DNA of 64,000 nt from Lachnospiraceae bacterium (GCA_910576125.1 CAJTHM010000009.1:62001-126000), one strand, 5' to 3'; numbered from the stretch's first letter, positions 41,878 to 51,980 are shown. Notes: generated from the sequence alone by a model not told the origin. Program-made: numbers and translations.

Positions 41878-41904
41878 GAAAAAAAAGACAGGAGGGATGA
41901 GGAA

Positions 41905-43287
41905 ATGGAATGGTTCGTGGATTCGTCGTTGGACGGGAAGGCTTTGGATTGCTTTTTCGAGTATATGGAGGAGAACAGGATTGAGGTGCACACCATGCAG
42001 ATCTACCGGGGGGGACGGCAGCTCATACGCCTGGCGCAGGAACCCTATTCCTGCACGGATTCCAGGGAGGTTTATTCCCTGAGCAAGATGTTCACCTCTA
42101 CGGTGGTGGGCGTCGCCGTGGAGCAGGGGCTGCTGCGCGTCCAGGACAGGCTGGTGGATATCTTCGGCAGGGAAGGGGCTTCGGAGAAGATGTCGCATAT
42201 CACCGTGCGCCACCTCCTCTCCATGAACACAGGACATGACAGATGTGTCATTCCTGAGATGATTGTGGCGGAGGACTCCGCGGAGGCGTTTTTCGGCGTG
42301 GAGCCAGTGTATGAGCCGGGAACGCATTTTACGTACAATACAGGCGCAAGCTGCATGCTGGTGTCGGTGATAGAGAGGGTCACCGGCAGGGACTTTTTCC
42401 AGTATGCCTGTGAGAATCTGTTCTATCCCATGGAGATGACCGACATTTCCTGGAGGCGCTGCGCTGACGGCAGATGCGTGGGCGGCGCGGGGCTGCATGT
42501 CTCCAGCGACGACATCGTAAAGCTTGGGAAAATGTATTTAAACGGCGGCATCTATAAGGGCAGGCGCATCCTGTCAGAGGCCTGGATTCGGGAGGCCTCC
42601 TCCTGCGTGTCCGACAATTCCGGCAATGGGACGCCGGACTGGTGCAGCGGCTACGGCTATCAGCTTTGGCGCAACAGCAGGGGAGGATATCGGGGAGACG
42701 GAGCCTTCGGGCAGCTCCTGGTGATTCTGCCGGAGCGCGATTTGTTCGTGGCCGTGCAGGCTCTTGTCAGCGATATGCAGAAAGAAATGGACGGGGTCTT
42801 CAATCTGCTGGAGAGCATGGACGGTGCTGTCGGAGCGGGAAAAGTGCATTCTTTCGCGCCGCTTCCCGGAGGAGGAGCGCTGCCGGAGATTGACAGAAGC
42901 TACCGCCTGGAGGCGAACGGCATGAATTTCGGCAGTTTGTGGATAAAGTCCGGCGGGGACAGCGTGCAGCTGGCCTTTGACGATGGACAGAGCATTCAGA
43001 CCGTGAGGGCGAAAACGGGCTGCTGGACCAGGAACCAGTGCGATATGCGGCATGTGCAGCCTGCTCTCGGAGGACATCTTCCCGGAGAACTCCGGGAGAG
43101 GCTCATAATGGCGGTCTCCTGCATGGAGGAAGCGGGGAAAATCGTGCTGCTGGTTCGCTTCCGTACCAGTCCCCATATGCAGCGCTGGGTGATAGCGGCT
43201 GATGAGGCCGGTCTGCGCATTTCCTTTGCGGAACCGGAGGATGGGCCGGAGGGCTGGAGAGAGGAGCAGGCGCTGACCGGGCGGTAG
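41905..43287 (+). CDS. Beta-lactamase-fold serine hydrolase
   Basis: 460 residues, cytoplasmic by appearance (no signal). The SxxK nucleophile is in VYSLSKMFTS, the YxN-like motif in FTYNTGASCML, and GDGAFGQ takes the place of the KTG/HGG motif. A C-terminal ~140-residue beta-rich region follows. The class C/esterase family includes peptidases, esterases and carboxypeptidases; substrate unknown. It stands alone between divergent and convergent neighbours. Confidence 0.85.
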   Translation: MEWFVDSSLDGKALDCFFEYMEENRIEVHTMQIYRGGRQLIRLAQEPYSCTDSREVYSLSKMFTSTVVGVAVEQGLLRVQDRLVDIFGREGASEKMSHITVRHLLSMNTGHDRCVIPEMIVAEDSAEAFFGVEPVYEPGTHFTYNTGASCMLVSVIERVTGRDFFQYACENLFYPMEMTDISWRRCADGRCVGGAGLHVSSDDIVKLGKMYLNGGIYKGRRILSEAWIREASSCVSDNSGNGTPDWCSGYGYQLWRNSRGGYRGDGAFGQLLVILPERDLFVAVQALVSDMQKEMDGVFNLLESMDGAVGAGKVHSFAPLPGGGALPEIDRSYRLEANGMNFGSLWIKSGGDSVQLAFDDGQSIQTVRAKTGCWTRNQCDMRHVQPALGGHLPGELRERLIMAVSCMEEAGKIVLLVRFRTSPHMQRWVIAADEAGLRISFAEPEDGPEGWREEQALTGR

Positions 43288-43306
43288 GAGGGCAGGGTTC
43301 TGCCTC

Positions 43307-43558
43307 TCAAAGCGAAGCGGCGGTTCCGGTTTCCGGAATCGCCGTTTTATGCACAGGCCCGTACAAAAGTGCCATAATCGACACATTTGGTCCGATTCGG
43401 CCTGTGCCGTCACGGATGGCGGCTTTGTCGTACAGCCGGTAGGCATAGTCGCTGCTCCGGATGCTGTTTATCAGCCCCATATCCTCATAATATCGGAGCG
43501 TGCGGGCCGAAACGTCGTACCTGGCGGTCACTTCCCTGATTTTGATGCAATCATTCAT
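43307..43558 (-). pseudogene. Truncated MerR-family regulator
   Basis: 83 residues: a MerR DNA-binding part (IKIREVTARYDVSARTLRYYEDMGLI, YRLYDKAAI) that breaks off before the recognition wing is complete. The rest, RDGTGRIGPNVSIMALLYGP, is not MerR-like, and the last codons run into a strong hairpin (GGCGATTCCGG/CCGGAACCGCC), as if a deletion fused the gene to its terminator. The promoter upstream is still of MerR type. Confidence 0.6.
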
Positions 43559-43590
43559 ATCCCTGATCCTCCATGTAATGGTTTTCCTAT

Positions 43591-43621
43591 AGTATAAACG
43601 CTTCCCTAACGGCAGAGTCAA
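43591..43621 (-). promoter_or_regulatory. MerR-type promoter with 19-bp spacer
   Basis: Minus strand: TTGACT (43621-43616), 19-bp spacer, TATACT (43596-43591), with a CTGCCGTTAGGGAAG dyad between. The overlong spacer is the hallmark of promoters that MerR proteins twist into alignment. Confidence 0.7.
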
Positions 43622-43738
43622 TCTGCTTTTGGATTTTTATGCCTTGTGACAGCGGAGTTGGGCCTTTGCCGACAGCCTTAAAGCAATTGGAGCAGTTGCA
43701 TCACCGGGGCTTTCATGCAGTAAGATTGCGCATGATTG

Positions 43739-43766
43739 TTGACAATAGGGCGCACGCCGATATAAT
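43739..43766 (+). promoter_or_regulatory. Promoter for the AAA-ATPase gene
   Basis: TTGACA (43739-43744), 16-bp spacer, TATAAT (43761-43766). Confidence 0.7.
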
Positions 43767-43841
43767 ATATACTTGTCCTGTGATATGGCAGAAGTGTCTT
43801 GCGCAAAGAAATCAAAACCGCGGGGATTGAGGAGGAGAGAT

Positions 43842-45551
43842 ATGACAGGAAAAGTGGCAATCGGCCTGCAGAGCTTTGAAACGGTCCGGACCAGGAATAT
43901 TTTCTATGTGGACAAGACGGACTTCATCAGACAGTGGTGGGACAATGAGGACAGCGTGACGCTGATCACCCGCCCCCGCCGTTTTGGCAAGACCCTGAAC
44001 CTGAGCATGACGGAATGCTTTTTCTCGAACCAGTATGCCGACAGGGCGGATCTCTTTGAGGGGCTTTCCATATGGAGGGAAGAGCGCTTCCGGGAACTGC
44101 AGGGAACCTGGCCCGTGATCTTTCTCAGCCTTGCGAAGATCAAGGCGACGGACTATGAGGATATGGAATATGCCATATCGACCATCCTGTTCCAGGCTTA
44201 CCAGAAGAACTTCTTTTTACTGGAAGGAGACTATTTAAACGAAAACGAAAAGGAATACTTCAACAGCGTAAAGCCGGGCATGGACAGAAAAGTGGCAGTG
44301 GATGCGGTCAATAACCTGTCATTTTACTTAAGCCGCTATTATGGCAGAAAAGTCATCATCCTCCTTGACGAGTACGACACCCCTATGCAGGAGGCCTGGC
44401 TGTCCGGCTACTGGGATGAGGCCGTGAGCTTTTTCAGGAGCTTCTTTAACGCCACGTTCAAGACCAACCCTTATCTGCTGCGGGGATTGATTACCGGAAT
44501 CACGCGGATTTCAAAGGAATCCATTTTCTCGGATTTGAATAACCTGGCGGTGGTGACTACTACTTCTGAAGCTTACGCAACGCAGTTTGGCTTTACCGAA
44601 GAAGAGGTCTTCCGGGCACTGGACAGTGTGGGGCTGGGGACAGAGAAGCAGGGGGTAAAGGAATGGTATGACGGCTTTACTTTCGGAAACGTCAGGGATA
44701 TCTACAATCCCTGGTCCATTATCAATTTTATGAAGCAAAATGGAGAATACAGCGCCTACTGGGCAGACAGCAGCGGAAATGGGCTAGTGAATTCCCTGAT
44801 AAAGCAAGGGTCGGCAGACATGAAGAAGACCATGGAACTGCTGCTGCAGGGGGGAAGCTTTGAAACAGAGATTGACGAACAGATTGTCTTCAATCAGCTC
44901 GCCCAAAATGAGAATGCTGTCTGGAGCCTGCTCCTTGCCACGGGATATCTGCGGGTGGAAAATGTAGGGAGGCGCGGACGGCTTTTAAAGAAATACTACA
45001 CCTTACGGCTGACGAATATGGAGATCGAGAGCATGTTCGCCAGAATGGTGCAGGGATGGTTCGAGAGCACGGCGGCAGAGTACAATGAGTTCATCAAAGC
45101 CCTGCTGCGGGACGATGTGAAGCGGATGAACACTTTTATGAACAAAGTGGCGCTGAATACTTTCAGCTCTTTTGACAGCGGGAAGAAGCCGTCAGAGGAG
45201 GCTGAGCCGGAGCGATTCTACCATGGCTTCGTGCTTGGCCTGGTGGTAGACCTGGCGGACAACTATAAAGTAAAGTCCAACCGCGAGAGCGGATACGGCA
45301 GATACGATGTCATAATAGAGCCTTTTGCCAAAGGAGAAAAGGCGTTCCTGTTCGAATTCAAGGTTCTGGACAGGGACGAGGGGGAGCGGACGCTGGAGGA
45401 CACGGTGATCAGGGCCCTTGCTCAGATAGAGGAAAAGCAATATGAAGCAGAGTTGCTGGCATCCGGCATCCCTGCGGAGAATATCAGGAAATACGGCTTT
45501 GCCTTTGAGGGAAAGAAATGCCTGATTGGTTGTGGGGAAAGGGAAGTATGA
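43842..45551 (+). CDS. AAA-ATPase-like/DUF1703 nuclease-fold protein
   Basis: 569 residues. The N-terminal AAA-ATPase_like domain has YVDKTDFIRQ, the P-loop TRPRRFGKTLNLSM, and the Walker B-like VIILLDEYDTPM. The C-terminal DUF1703 region has GRYDVIIEP and AFLFEFKVLD, a PD-(D/E)xK nuclease signature. Such proteins are very common and multi-copy in Bacteroidetes and Clostridia; function is not established, with mobile or defence roles suspected. ATG 43842 follows GGAGGAGAG. It stands alone with its own promoter. Confidence 0.88.
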   Translation: MTGKVAIGLQSFETVRTRNIFYVDKTDFIRQWWDNEDSVTLITRPRRFGKTLNLSMTECFFSNQYADRADLFEGLSIWREERFRELQGTWPVIFLSLAKIKATDYEDMEYAISTILFQAYQKNFFLLEGDYLNENEKEYFNSVKPGMDRKVAVDAVNNLSFYLSRYYGRKVIILLDEYDTPMQEAWLSGYWDEAVSFFRSFFNATFKTNPYLLRGLITGITRISKESIFSDLNNLAVVTTTSEAYATQFGFTEEEVFRALDSVGLGTEKQGVKEWYDGFTFGNVRDIYNPWSIINFMKQNGEYSAYWADSSGNGLVNSLIKQGSADMKKTMELLLQGGSFETEIDEQIVFNQLAQNENAVWSLLLATGYLRVENVGRRGRLLKKYYTLRLTNMEIESMFARMVQGWFESTAAEYNEFIKALLRDDVKRMNTFMNKVALNTFSSFDSGKKPSEEAEPERFYHGFVLGLVVDLADNYKVKSNRESGYGRYDVIIEPFAKGEKAFLFEFKVLDRDEGERTLEDTVIRALAQIEEKQYEAELLASGIPAENIRKYGFAFEGKKCLIGCGEREV

Positions 45552-45729
45552 AAAGGGGCAGCACACATAATAGGCTCTCGGAATCTCAGGAAGCAGAAGC
45601 AGGCATTGAGGCGGAAAGGCATCCGGAGAAAGCGGGGGGAAGCGGTCCAAAGGAGCTCCGGAAAGCAGCGTGATATGTGGTCCGGAGATGCCGAGAGGAT
45701 ATATGCACAGTTAGGGGAGGCAGGAACCA

Positions 45730-46815
45730 ATGGAGACGAAGCTCGTTCAAATAGGGATAGATGGCGGGGCTTTCACATGCGAAGATGAGGCATATTTGCG
45801 CCAGGCCGCGGAAATCATCAAAAAAGGCGGCCTGGTGGCATTCCCCACGGAGACCGTATACGGTCTGGGCGGAGATGCCCTGAATCCGGACTCTTCCCGG
45901 AAAATCTACGCCGCCAAGGGCAGGCCCTCGGACAATCCCCTCATCGTCCACATCAGCAGTTTTGAAGATATACGCAAAATCGTAAGGGAATTGCCGGAGA
46001 CGGCAGTGAAGATAGCGGACACATTCTGGCCCGGCCCCCTGACCATGATACTGCCCAAGTCCCGGGCAGTCCCCCGGGAGACCACGGGCGGGCTGGACAC
46101 CGTGGCGGTGCGCTTTCCCTCCCACCCCGTGGCGAGGAAGCTGATAGAGTACAGCGGGGGCTACATCGCCGCCCCCAGCGCCAACGCCTCCGGCCGCCCC
46201 AGCCCCACCCTGGCCCGGTATGTGGCCGAGGACATGGACGGCCGGATCGACATGATCATCGACGGCGGGGAAGTGGGGATTGGCCTGGAATCCACCATCG
46301 TCGACCTGACAGAAGAGACACCCCGCATCCTGCGCCCGGGATACGTCACCCGGGAAATGCTGGACGGCATCCTGGGAAAAACTGACATAGATGTCACAAT
46401 CATAAAGCCGGACAGCGGGCAGGCCCCCAAAGCGCCCGGCATGAAGTACCGCCACTACGCGCCCCGGGGCCGCCTGACGATCGTGGAGGGGCCGCCGGAG
46501 CAGGTAATCGCCTACATCAACCGCCACGCGGAGGAAGACCGCGGAAAAGGGGAGAAAACAGGCGTCATCGGCACCACAGAAGTACTTGAACAATACCAGG
46601 CAGATGTGGTAAAATGTATAGGGAACCGCGAAGCGGAAGAGGACATCGCCAGGAACCTGTTCTCCGTCCTCCGGGAGCTTGACGGGGAGAAAGTCGAGAG
46701 CATCTACTCCGAGAGCTTTTCGTCCAAAGGTCTGGGACAGGCCATCATGAACCGTCTGCTGAAAGCGGCGGGGCACAGGATTGTCAGGCTGTCCGCTGAT
46801 GAAAACGGTACATGA
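45730..46815 (+). CDS. ywlC: L-threonylcarbamoyladenylate synthase (Sua5 type)
   Basis: 361 residues: YrdC domain (1-~205: GGLVAFPTETVYGLGGDA, KGRPSDNPLIVHI, WPGPLTMIL, APSANASGRPSPT) and a C-terminal Sua5 domain (~245-345) joined by a linker containing GMKYRHYAP. It makes threonylcarbamoyl-AMP from Thr, bicarbonate and ATP for tRNA t6A37. TTAGGGGAGGCAGG precedes the ATG. Followed by rpiB and upp as in other Firmicutes near the atp operon. Confidence 0.96.
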   Translation: METKLVQIGIDGGAFTCEDEAYLRQAAEIIKKGGLVAFPTETVYGLGGDALNPDSSRKIYAAKGRPSDNPLIVHISSFEDIRKIVRELPETAVKIADTFWPGPLTMILPKSRAVPRETTGGLDTVAVRFPSHPVARKLIEYSGGYIAAPSANASGRPSPTLARYVAEDMDGRIDMIIDGGEVGIGLESTIVDLTEETPRILRPGYVTREMLDGILGKTDIDVTIIKPDSGQAPKAPGMKYRHYAPRGRLTIVEGPPEQVIAYINRHAEEDRGKGEKTGVIGTTEVLEQYQADVVKCIGNREAEEDIARNLFSVLRELDGEKVESIYSESFSSKGLGQAIMNRLLKAAGHRIVRLSADENGT

Positions 46816-46910
46816 ATCATTGCAAAGGAATCATCAAGAACGAATCATCATAATAAAAGTGACGACAGAACGGTAAAATGACAAAATGACAAGAGGAGGG
46901 AGACATCGAT

Positions 46911-47342
46911 ATGATAGCGATTGGAAGCGACCATGGCGGCTATGCGCTGAAGCAGAGAGTAATCCGGCATCTGGAGGAAGTGCATATCCCCTGCGAGGAC
47001 ATGGGATGCCACAGCCCGGAGAGCTGTGACTATCCCGTATACGGCCATGCGGTAGCAAAGGCAGTGGCCGAGGGACGGTGCGAGAAAGGCATCGTCATCT
47101 GCACCACCGGCATCGGCATCAGCATGGCTGCCAACAAGCATCCCGGCGTCCGCTGCGCCCTGTGCGCGGACGGTCTGACCGCAAGGCTGACCAGGCTGCA
47201 CAATGATGCCAATGTGCTGGCCATGGGAGGCGGAATCCTGGGTGAGAACCTGGCCATGGAAATCGTGGATGTCTTTCTGAACACCCCGTTTTCCGGCGAA
47301 GCCCGCCATCAGCGGAGGATTGACCGAATCGAAGAAATATAG
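46911..47342 (+). CDS. rpiB: Ribose 5-phosphate isomerase B
   Basis: 143 residues, [17 protein letters not shown], with [23 protein letters not shown] and [11 protein letters not shown]. It interconverts ribose-5-phosphate and ribulose-5-phosphate (RpiB/LacAB family). AGAGGAGGGAGAC precedes the ATG, and upp follows at 56 bp. Confidence 0.97.
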   Translation: MIAIGSDHGGYALKQRVIRHLEEVHIPCEDMGCHSPESCDYPVYGHAVAKAVAEGRCEKGIVICTTGIGISMAANKHPGVRCALCADGLTARLTRLHNDANVLAMGGGILGENLAMEIVDVFLNTPFSGEARHQRRIDRIEEI

Positions 47343-47398
47343 AGATACAAAACCAGAGCAGAAAGGCGGTTGCGCCGCTACTACAGGAGGAGAACAGA

Positions 47399-48028
47399 AT
47401 GGCAAACGTATTCATCATGGATCATCCGTTGATTCAGCACAAAATCGGACTTATCCGCAAGAAGGACACCGGCACCAAGGACTTTCGGCAGACAATAAGC
47501 GAAATCGCCATGCTGATCTGCTATGAGGCCACCAGGGAGCTGAAGCTGGCAGACGTGGAGATCGAGACACCCATCTGTACCACCACAGTCAAGGAACTGA
47601 GCGGCAAGAAGATGGCCATCGTCCCCATCCTCCGCGCGGGATTAGGCATGGTGGACGGGATGCTGACTCTGATTCCCGCCGCGAAAGTGGGGCATATCGG
47701 CCTTTACCGGGATCCGGAGACCCTGAAGCCTGTGGAATATTACTGCAAGCTTCCGGCGGACTGCGCTGAGAGGGAGGTATTCGTGGTGGATCCCATGCTG
47801 GCCACAGGAGGCTCCTCCGTGGCGGCTATCCGGATGCTGAAGGAGAAAGGCTGCAGGAATATCCACTTTATGTGCATCATCGCGGCGCCGGAGGGAATCG
47901 AGGCCATGAAAGAGGCCCATCCGGATGTGGATATATATGTGGGCGCTCTGGATGAGAGACTCAATGACCATGGCTATATCGTCCCCGGTCTGGGCGATGC
48001 CGGGGACCGTATCTTCGGCACGAAATGA
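47399..48028 (+). CDS. upp: Uracil phosphoribosyltransferase
   Basis: 209 residues, full length, with [28 protein letters not shown] (PRPP loop) and the [14 protein letters not shown]-terminus. It salvages uracil to UMP using PRPP. ACAGGAGGAGAAC precedes the ATG. The ywlC-rpiB-upp order just upstream of atp genes matches many Firmicutes. Confidence 0.98.
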   Translation: MANVFIMDHPLIQHKIGLIRKKDTGTKDFRQTISEIAMLICYEATRELKLADVEIETPICTTTVKELSGKKMAIVPILRAGLGMVDGMLTLIPAAKVGHIGLYRDPETLKPVEYYCKLPADCAEREVFVVDPMLATGGSSVAAIRMLKEKGCRNIHFMCIIAAPEGIEAMKEAHPDVDIYVGALDERLNDHGYIVPGLGDAGDRIFGTK

Positions 48029-48096
48029 CGAGAACAGTCACTGAGAGACAAAGTGTAATACAATAGGGCTTGACGCTGTGAAAGGCGGTGTATGTT

Positions 48097-49266
48097 TTGA
48101 AGATTTGGAAGAGGACAGCGTTCATTCTGGCAGTGGTTCTTTTGATGGCTACATTTGAACCCGTTTCTGACATGCCGACAGTTTCGGCTACTTCCAAGAC
48201 AAAAGAGGAAATCGACCGGACAGAGAGGGAGAAGGATACTCTTCAAAACGAATTGGATAAGACGCAGGAGAATCTGGACAGTCTGGAGGACAAGCGGGAC
48301 AGCTTGGAAAAGGAGCTGTCTTACTTGAATTCCCAGATGAACGCCGTGGTGACGAATCTGGAGGAGCTGGAGAGGCGGATTCAGGAGAAAGAGCAGGAAA
48401 TCGAGGAGACTTTGGAAGCGCTGGAGGAGGCAAAGGCCACAGAGGAGTGGCAGCAGGCGAGCATGGAGGCCATGGTGCGCTGCATGTATGAGCGGCAGGA
48501 GGACAACTATCTGACCACGCTGCTGTCTGCGGGCAGCCTGGCAGAGCTGTTGAATCTGGCGGATCAGATGGAAAAGGTGGCGGCCTACGATGACAGGATG
48601 CTGGAGACCTACAAGAACAACAGGATTCTGATCGAGGAACAGGAGGCCAGGCTCGAGGCGGAAAAAGCCGAGCTGGAGGATCTGGCGGGCCAGGCCCAGG
48701 CTGAGAAGGACAAGGTCTCGGGCCTGATCGATCAGGCGTCCAGTTCCATCAACCAGTATGCCAATCAGATATCCGATGCGGAGCGCAAGGCCCTGGCCTA
48801 TGAGGCGGAAATCAAGAAAAGGGAAGAGGATCTGGATTATCTGAGACAGAAACTGGCAGAGGAAATCGCCATGTCCCAGGCGGCGGCGAACGGCGTCTGG
48901 CGGGATATTTCGGAGGTTGTCTTCTCCGAAGGGGACAGAAAGCTTCTGGCGAACCTGATCTACTGCGAGGCGGGCGGAGAGCCCTACGACGGACAGGTGG
49001 CGGTGGGCAGCGTGGTCATCAACAGGGTGCTCAGTTCCCAGTATCCGGATACGGTGGTGGGCGTCATCTATCAGAGCGGCCAGTTCTCCCCCGTTGCCAG
49101 CGGGCGCCTGGATCTTGCCCTTGCCACCAACATGGCCACCGACAACTGTTACAGGGCGGCGGACGCGGCCATGTCGGGCGTGACGAACGTGGGCAGCTGC
49201 GTGTACTTCAGGACGCCCATCGAGGGCCTGAGCGGCATCAACATCGGCGGCCATGTGTTCTACTGA
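48097..49266 (+). CDS. Exported coiled-coil cell-wall hydrolase (SleB-like)
   Basis: 389 residues. A signal peptide (~1-32, ending VSAT) is followed by a long coiled coil (~38-260, very rich in Glu and Lys, PcsB-like) and a C-terminal Hydrolase_2/SleB domain (~280-389: LANLIYCEAGGEPYDGQVAVGSVVINRV, YQSGQFSPV, ATDNCYRAADAAM). The family cuts spore cortex or septal peptidoglycan; the coiled coil suggests control by a partner such as FtsEX. TTG 48097 is preferred over GTG 48088 because AAAGGCGG then stands at good spacing. The inverted repeat copy 2 follows directly. Confidence 0.85.
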   Translation: MKIWKRTAFILAVVLLMATFEPVSDMPTVSATSKTKEEIDRTEREKDTLQNELDKTQENLDSLEDKRDSLEKELSYLNSQMNAVVTNLEELERRIQEKEQEIEETLEALEEAKATEEWQQASMEAMVRCMYERQEDNYLTTLLSAGSLAELLNLADQMEKVAAYDDRMLETYKNNRILIEEQEARLEAEKAELEDLAGQAQAEKDKVSGLIDQASSSINQYANQISDAERKALAYEAEIKKREEDLDYLRQKLAEEIAMSQAAANGVWRDISEVVFSEGDRKLLANLIYCEAGGEPYDGQVAVGSVVINRVLSSQYPDTVVGVIYQSGQFSPVASGRLDLALATNMATDNCYRAADAAMSGVTNVGSCVYFRTPIEGLSGINIGGHVFY

Positions 49267-49276
49267 GCACGGAACC

Positions 49277-49409
49277 GGTGCGAGTCTGGAAGAATGCCCG
49301 CACTATGGGCATTCTTCCGTGTGAGATGGCTCATCAGCGAACTTGTTCGCCTATGAGCCTAGAAGTTCTTAGTCTGCGTACTTTGCAGACTTAGAACTTC
49401 TTCTCACAC
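49277..49409 (-). repeat. Compound palindromic repeat, copy 2 (inverted)
   Basis: Same design as copy 1 but on the other strand: GGTGCGAGTCT, a perfect 12-bp hairpin (49288-49318), outer stem GTGTGAG/CTCACAC (49319-49325 with 49403-49409), and an inner hairpin 49361-49401 with 17-nt arms, one A-A mismatch and the loop GTACTTT (AAAGTAC on the minus strand). It has an extra 14-bp hairpin (49328-49359) not in copy 1. It probably also terminates both neighbouring genes. Confidence 0.85.
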
Positions 49410-49411
49410 TT

Positions 49412-49891
49412 TTACAGTCCCAGGCTGTCCAGCCTGGCCTGGAGCCTGTCGAATTTATCCCGGTAAATCAAAGAGAGCAGACGATTCAGATTGCGCAGGC
49501 AGCGAACCGCCTGCTCTTTTGTGATCCAGTCATGGTCCATGGCATCGGCCAGCTCGTCCAGGTCCACCACTTTCACCGTCCCTTCCGGATCGATGATGAC
49601 ATCCGCCAGCAGATCCGTGTAAGTCATGCTCTCCTCCTCCGGGCAGATGGAAAAGTCTGCGATATCGCAGTACCAGCGGAGCAGGGAGCCGTCGCTGCGG
49701 TATACCTTGCTCACCTTGATGCCCTCTTTCAGGAAGAAGCAGGAACAGCCGTGGGAAAAGGCGGTTTTGGGGTTCAGGGTGTTCCATTTGGTGATGAGAG
49801 TCTCCTCGTCCTGGGCTACGATGATATCATCTTTCAGCAGGATGAGGTCTTCGGGGATGATTCGCTTGCGGTATATCTTGGATATGTTCAT
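49412..49891 (-). CDS. DUF402 protein
   Basis: 159 residues. Family signature: FFLKEGIKVSKVYRSDGSLLRWYCDIADF and MTYTDLLADVIIDPEGTVKVVDLDELADA. DUF402 proteins are FomD/FAU-1-like; some bind RNA or hydrolyse nucleoside di/triphosphates, and the Asp/Glu set here could hold metal. Convergent with the SleB-like gene, its stop two bases from repeat copy 2. Confidence 0.9.
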   Translation of the reverse strand: MNISKIYRKRIIPEDLILLKDDIIVAQDEETLITKWNTLNPKTAFSHGCSCFFLKEGIKVSKVYRSDGSLLRWYCDIADFSICPEEESMTYTDLLADVIIDPEGTVKVVDLDELADAMDHDWITKEQAVRCLRNLNRLLSLIYRDKFDRLQARLDSLGL

Positions 49892-50089
49892 GGCAGGCTC
49901 CTTTTTATGTTTTTTTAATGATACAGCGGCGGTGAAAGATAGTCAATGCATAGGAATTTCTTTTTATGAAATTTCTACAGAAATTTACAGGTATAGTCTG
50001 CATGTGGGCTATTGTTGCCATGAATATAGTGAAAGGTAACTGTTTATAACTGTTTATAAATGAAAATATGACAAATCCTGTAATTGCCC

Positions 50090-50118
50090 TAGACATTTTT
50101 GGCAAAAATGAGTATAAT
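50090..50118 (+). promoter_or_regulatory. atp operon promoter
   Basis: TAGACA (50090-50095), 17-bp spacer, TATAAT (50113-50118), about 60 bp before atpZ. A direct repeat ACTGTTTATAA lies just upstream (about 50039-50058). Confidence 0.7.
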
Positions 50119-50177
50119 CATATGTGGGCGGAAAGGGTCTTAGGTGCTGCGGAAGCGGCAGATTCGGTGGTGTTTGT

Positions 50178-50465
50178 ATGAAACGGCGCAAAGATGATGA
50201 AAGAATCGTGTACCAGTCTCTTGCGATGATTACACAGTTTAGCCTGAACATGATAGTGCCCATAGCAATGATGTGCGCGGTGGGAATCTGGCTTGACAGC
50301 AAGGTGGGTACCTCTTGGATTACGATTCTTTTTTTTGTGATTGGCGCTGTGGCCGGAGGGCAGAATGTGTACCGCATGGCCAGGCGCATGTGCGGCGGGG
50401 AAGAGCCGGACAGAGGACAGGGAGTTTCCGATGAAGATGATCGAAGCGGCGAAAAGGATGAATAG
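50178..50465 (+). CDS. atpZ: ATP synthase accessory protein AtpZ
   Basis: 95 residues with two membrane helices (~17-37 and ~47-66) and a charged C-terminal tail (EEPDRGQGVSDEDD). AtpZ and AtpI help assemble the c ring and may import Mg or Ca. ATG 50178 is preferred over an in-frame start at 50124. It overlaps atpI by 35 bp. Confidence 0.85.
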   Translation: MKRRKDDERIVYQSLAMITQFSLNMIVPIAMMCAVGIWLDSKVGTSWITILFFVIGAVAGGQNVYRMARRMCGGEEPDRGQGVSDEDDRSGEKDE

Positions 50466-50901
50466 GACGCTTTTGGAAATGCATATGGGCATGGTTTTCT
50501 TTGGACTGGTGTGCCAGATTGTGGGAGCTTTCCTGGTAAAAGAGCAGGGGACTTACGCGCTTGGCCTCTGGTTCGGCGTGGCGTTTGCCTTTGCGGGCAG
50601 CATCCATATGTGCCGTACCCTGGACAGGGCCTTGCTGTGCGGCAGTGAAGCATCGGGGATGGTCACGAGAGGATATCTGTTCCGCTATTTTCTGCTGGCC
50701 GTGGTGCTGGTGATCATCTCTGTGACAGAGGTGATGAACCCGCTGGTCTTTTTCCTGGGCTATATGAGTCTGAAAGTAACGGCTTATCTTCAGCCGATTA
50801 CTCATAAATTGTGCAACAGGCTGTTCCATGAGGAGAATCTGGATCCTTTGCCGGAGGAGCCTGAGGCGCAGGAGGGAGAAATCCCGGCTTCAAAATATTA
50901 A
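50431..50901 (+). CDS. atpI: ATP synthase subunit I
   Basis: 156 residues. Four hydrophobic segments (near 20-40, 45-62, 90-110 and 112-132) with an acidic tail. ATG 50431 has CAGGGAG six bases before it, inside atpZ. AtpI acts as a chaperone for c-ring assembly. Low sequence conservation is normal; assignment rests on position and topology. Confidence 0.8.
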   Translation: MKMIEAAKRMNRTLLEMHMGMVFFGLVCQIVGAFLVKEQGTYALGLWFGVAFAFAGSIHMCRTLDRALLCGSEASGMVTRGYLFRYFLLAVVLVIISVTEVMNPLVFFLGYMSLKVTAYLQPITHKLCNRLFHEENLDPLPEEPEAQEGEIPASKY

Positions 50902-50919
50902 GGAAAGAGAGGTGAGAGT

Positions 50920-51660
50920 ATGGGATATGGAATTTTGCTGTCCGGCGGGGCAGAGGTGGATTTTAATATCCATGGGGTGTTTCAGTATTCCTTTTTCGGG
51001 CATCCGGTATGGATTACCACATCGCACATATGCATCCTGATTGTGATGCTTCTGCTGATAGCCTTTGCCATTGCCGCGAACCGGTGCATGGCGAAAGCCA
51101 CGCAGGTGCCGGGCAGCTTTCAAAATGTGGTGGAAATGATTGTCGAGAAGCTGGATGGCATGGTAGGCGGCTCTATGGGCCAGGCTGCTCCGAAGTATTA
51201 CAATTACATCGGAACCATTTTTATCTTTATCCTGGTCAGCAACATATCTGGTCTGCTGGGTCTGCGGCCTCCCACGGCGGATTACGGCGTGACGCTGCCC
51301 CTTGCGATTCTGACGTTTTCATTGATTCATTACAACAAATGGAAATATCAGAAACCCCTGACGATTTGGACGGATCTCTGTTCTCCGTTGCCGCCCTGGC
51401 TGCCGATATGGCTGCCCATCAATGTGATCAGCGCGATCGCGGTGCCGATTTCGCTGTCATTGCGTCTGTTCGCGAACGTCCTTTCGGGAACGGCCATGAT
51501 GGCGCTGCTGTACGGACTGCTCGGATGGTTCGCCACAGCTTGGCCCGCAGCGCTTCATGTGTACTTTGATTTGTTCTCAGGGGCAATCCAGACTTACGTG
51601 TTCTGCATGCTGACCATGACATACATTTCAAATGAGATTGGTGATGGAACCAGACGTTAA
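50920..51660 (+). CDS. atpB: F0F1 ATP synthase subunit a
   Basis: 246 residues, five or six membrane helices. The essential arginine is in SLSLRLFANVLSGT; PPTADYGVTLPLAI and the GAIQTYVFCMLTMTYI end are conserved. It forms the ion half-channels next to the c ring. Confidence 0.97.
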   Translation: MGYGILLSGGAEVDFNIHGVFQYSFFGHPVWITTSHICILIVMLLLIAFAIAANRCMAKATQVPGSFQNVVEMIVEKLDGMVGGSMGQAAPKYYNYIGTIFIFILVSNISGLLGLRPPTADYGVTLPLAILTFSLIHYNKWKYQKPLTIWTDLCSPLPPWLPIWLPINVISAIAVPISLSLRLFANVLSGTAMMALLYGLLGWFATAWPAALHVYFDLFSGAIQTYVFCMLTMTYISNEIGDGTRR

Positions 51661-51711
51661 CAGATGAGAAGTATTTTGCTGGTATTATGATTTATTCATA
51701 TTTTTATTTAG

Positions 51712-51978
<267 letters not shown>

Positions 51979-51980
51979 TA

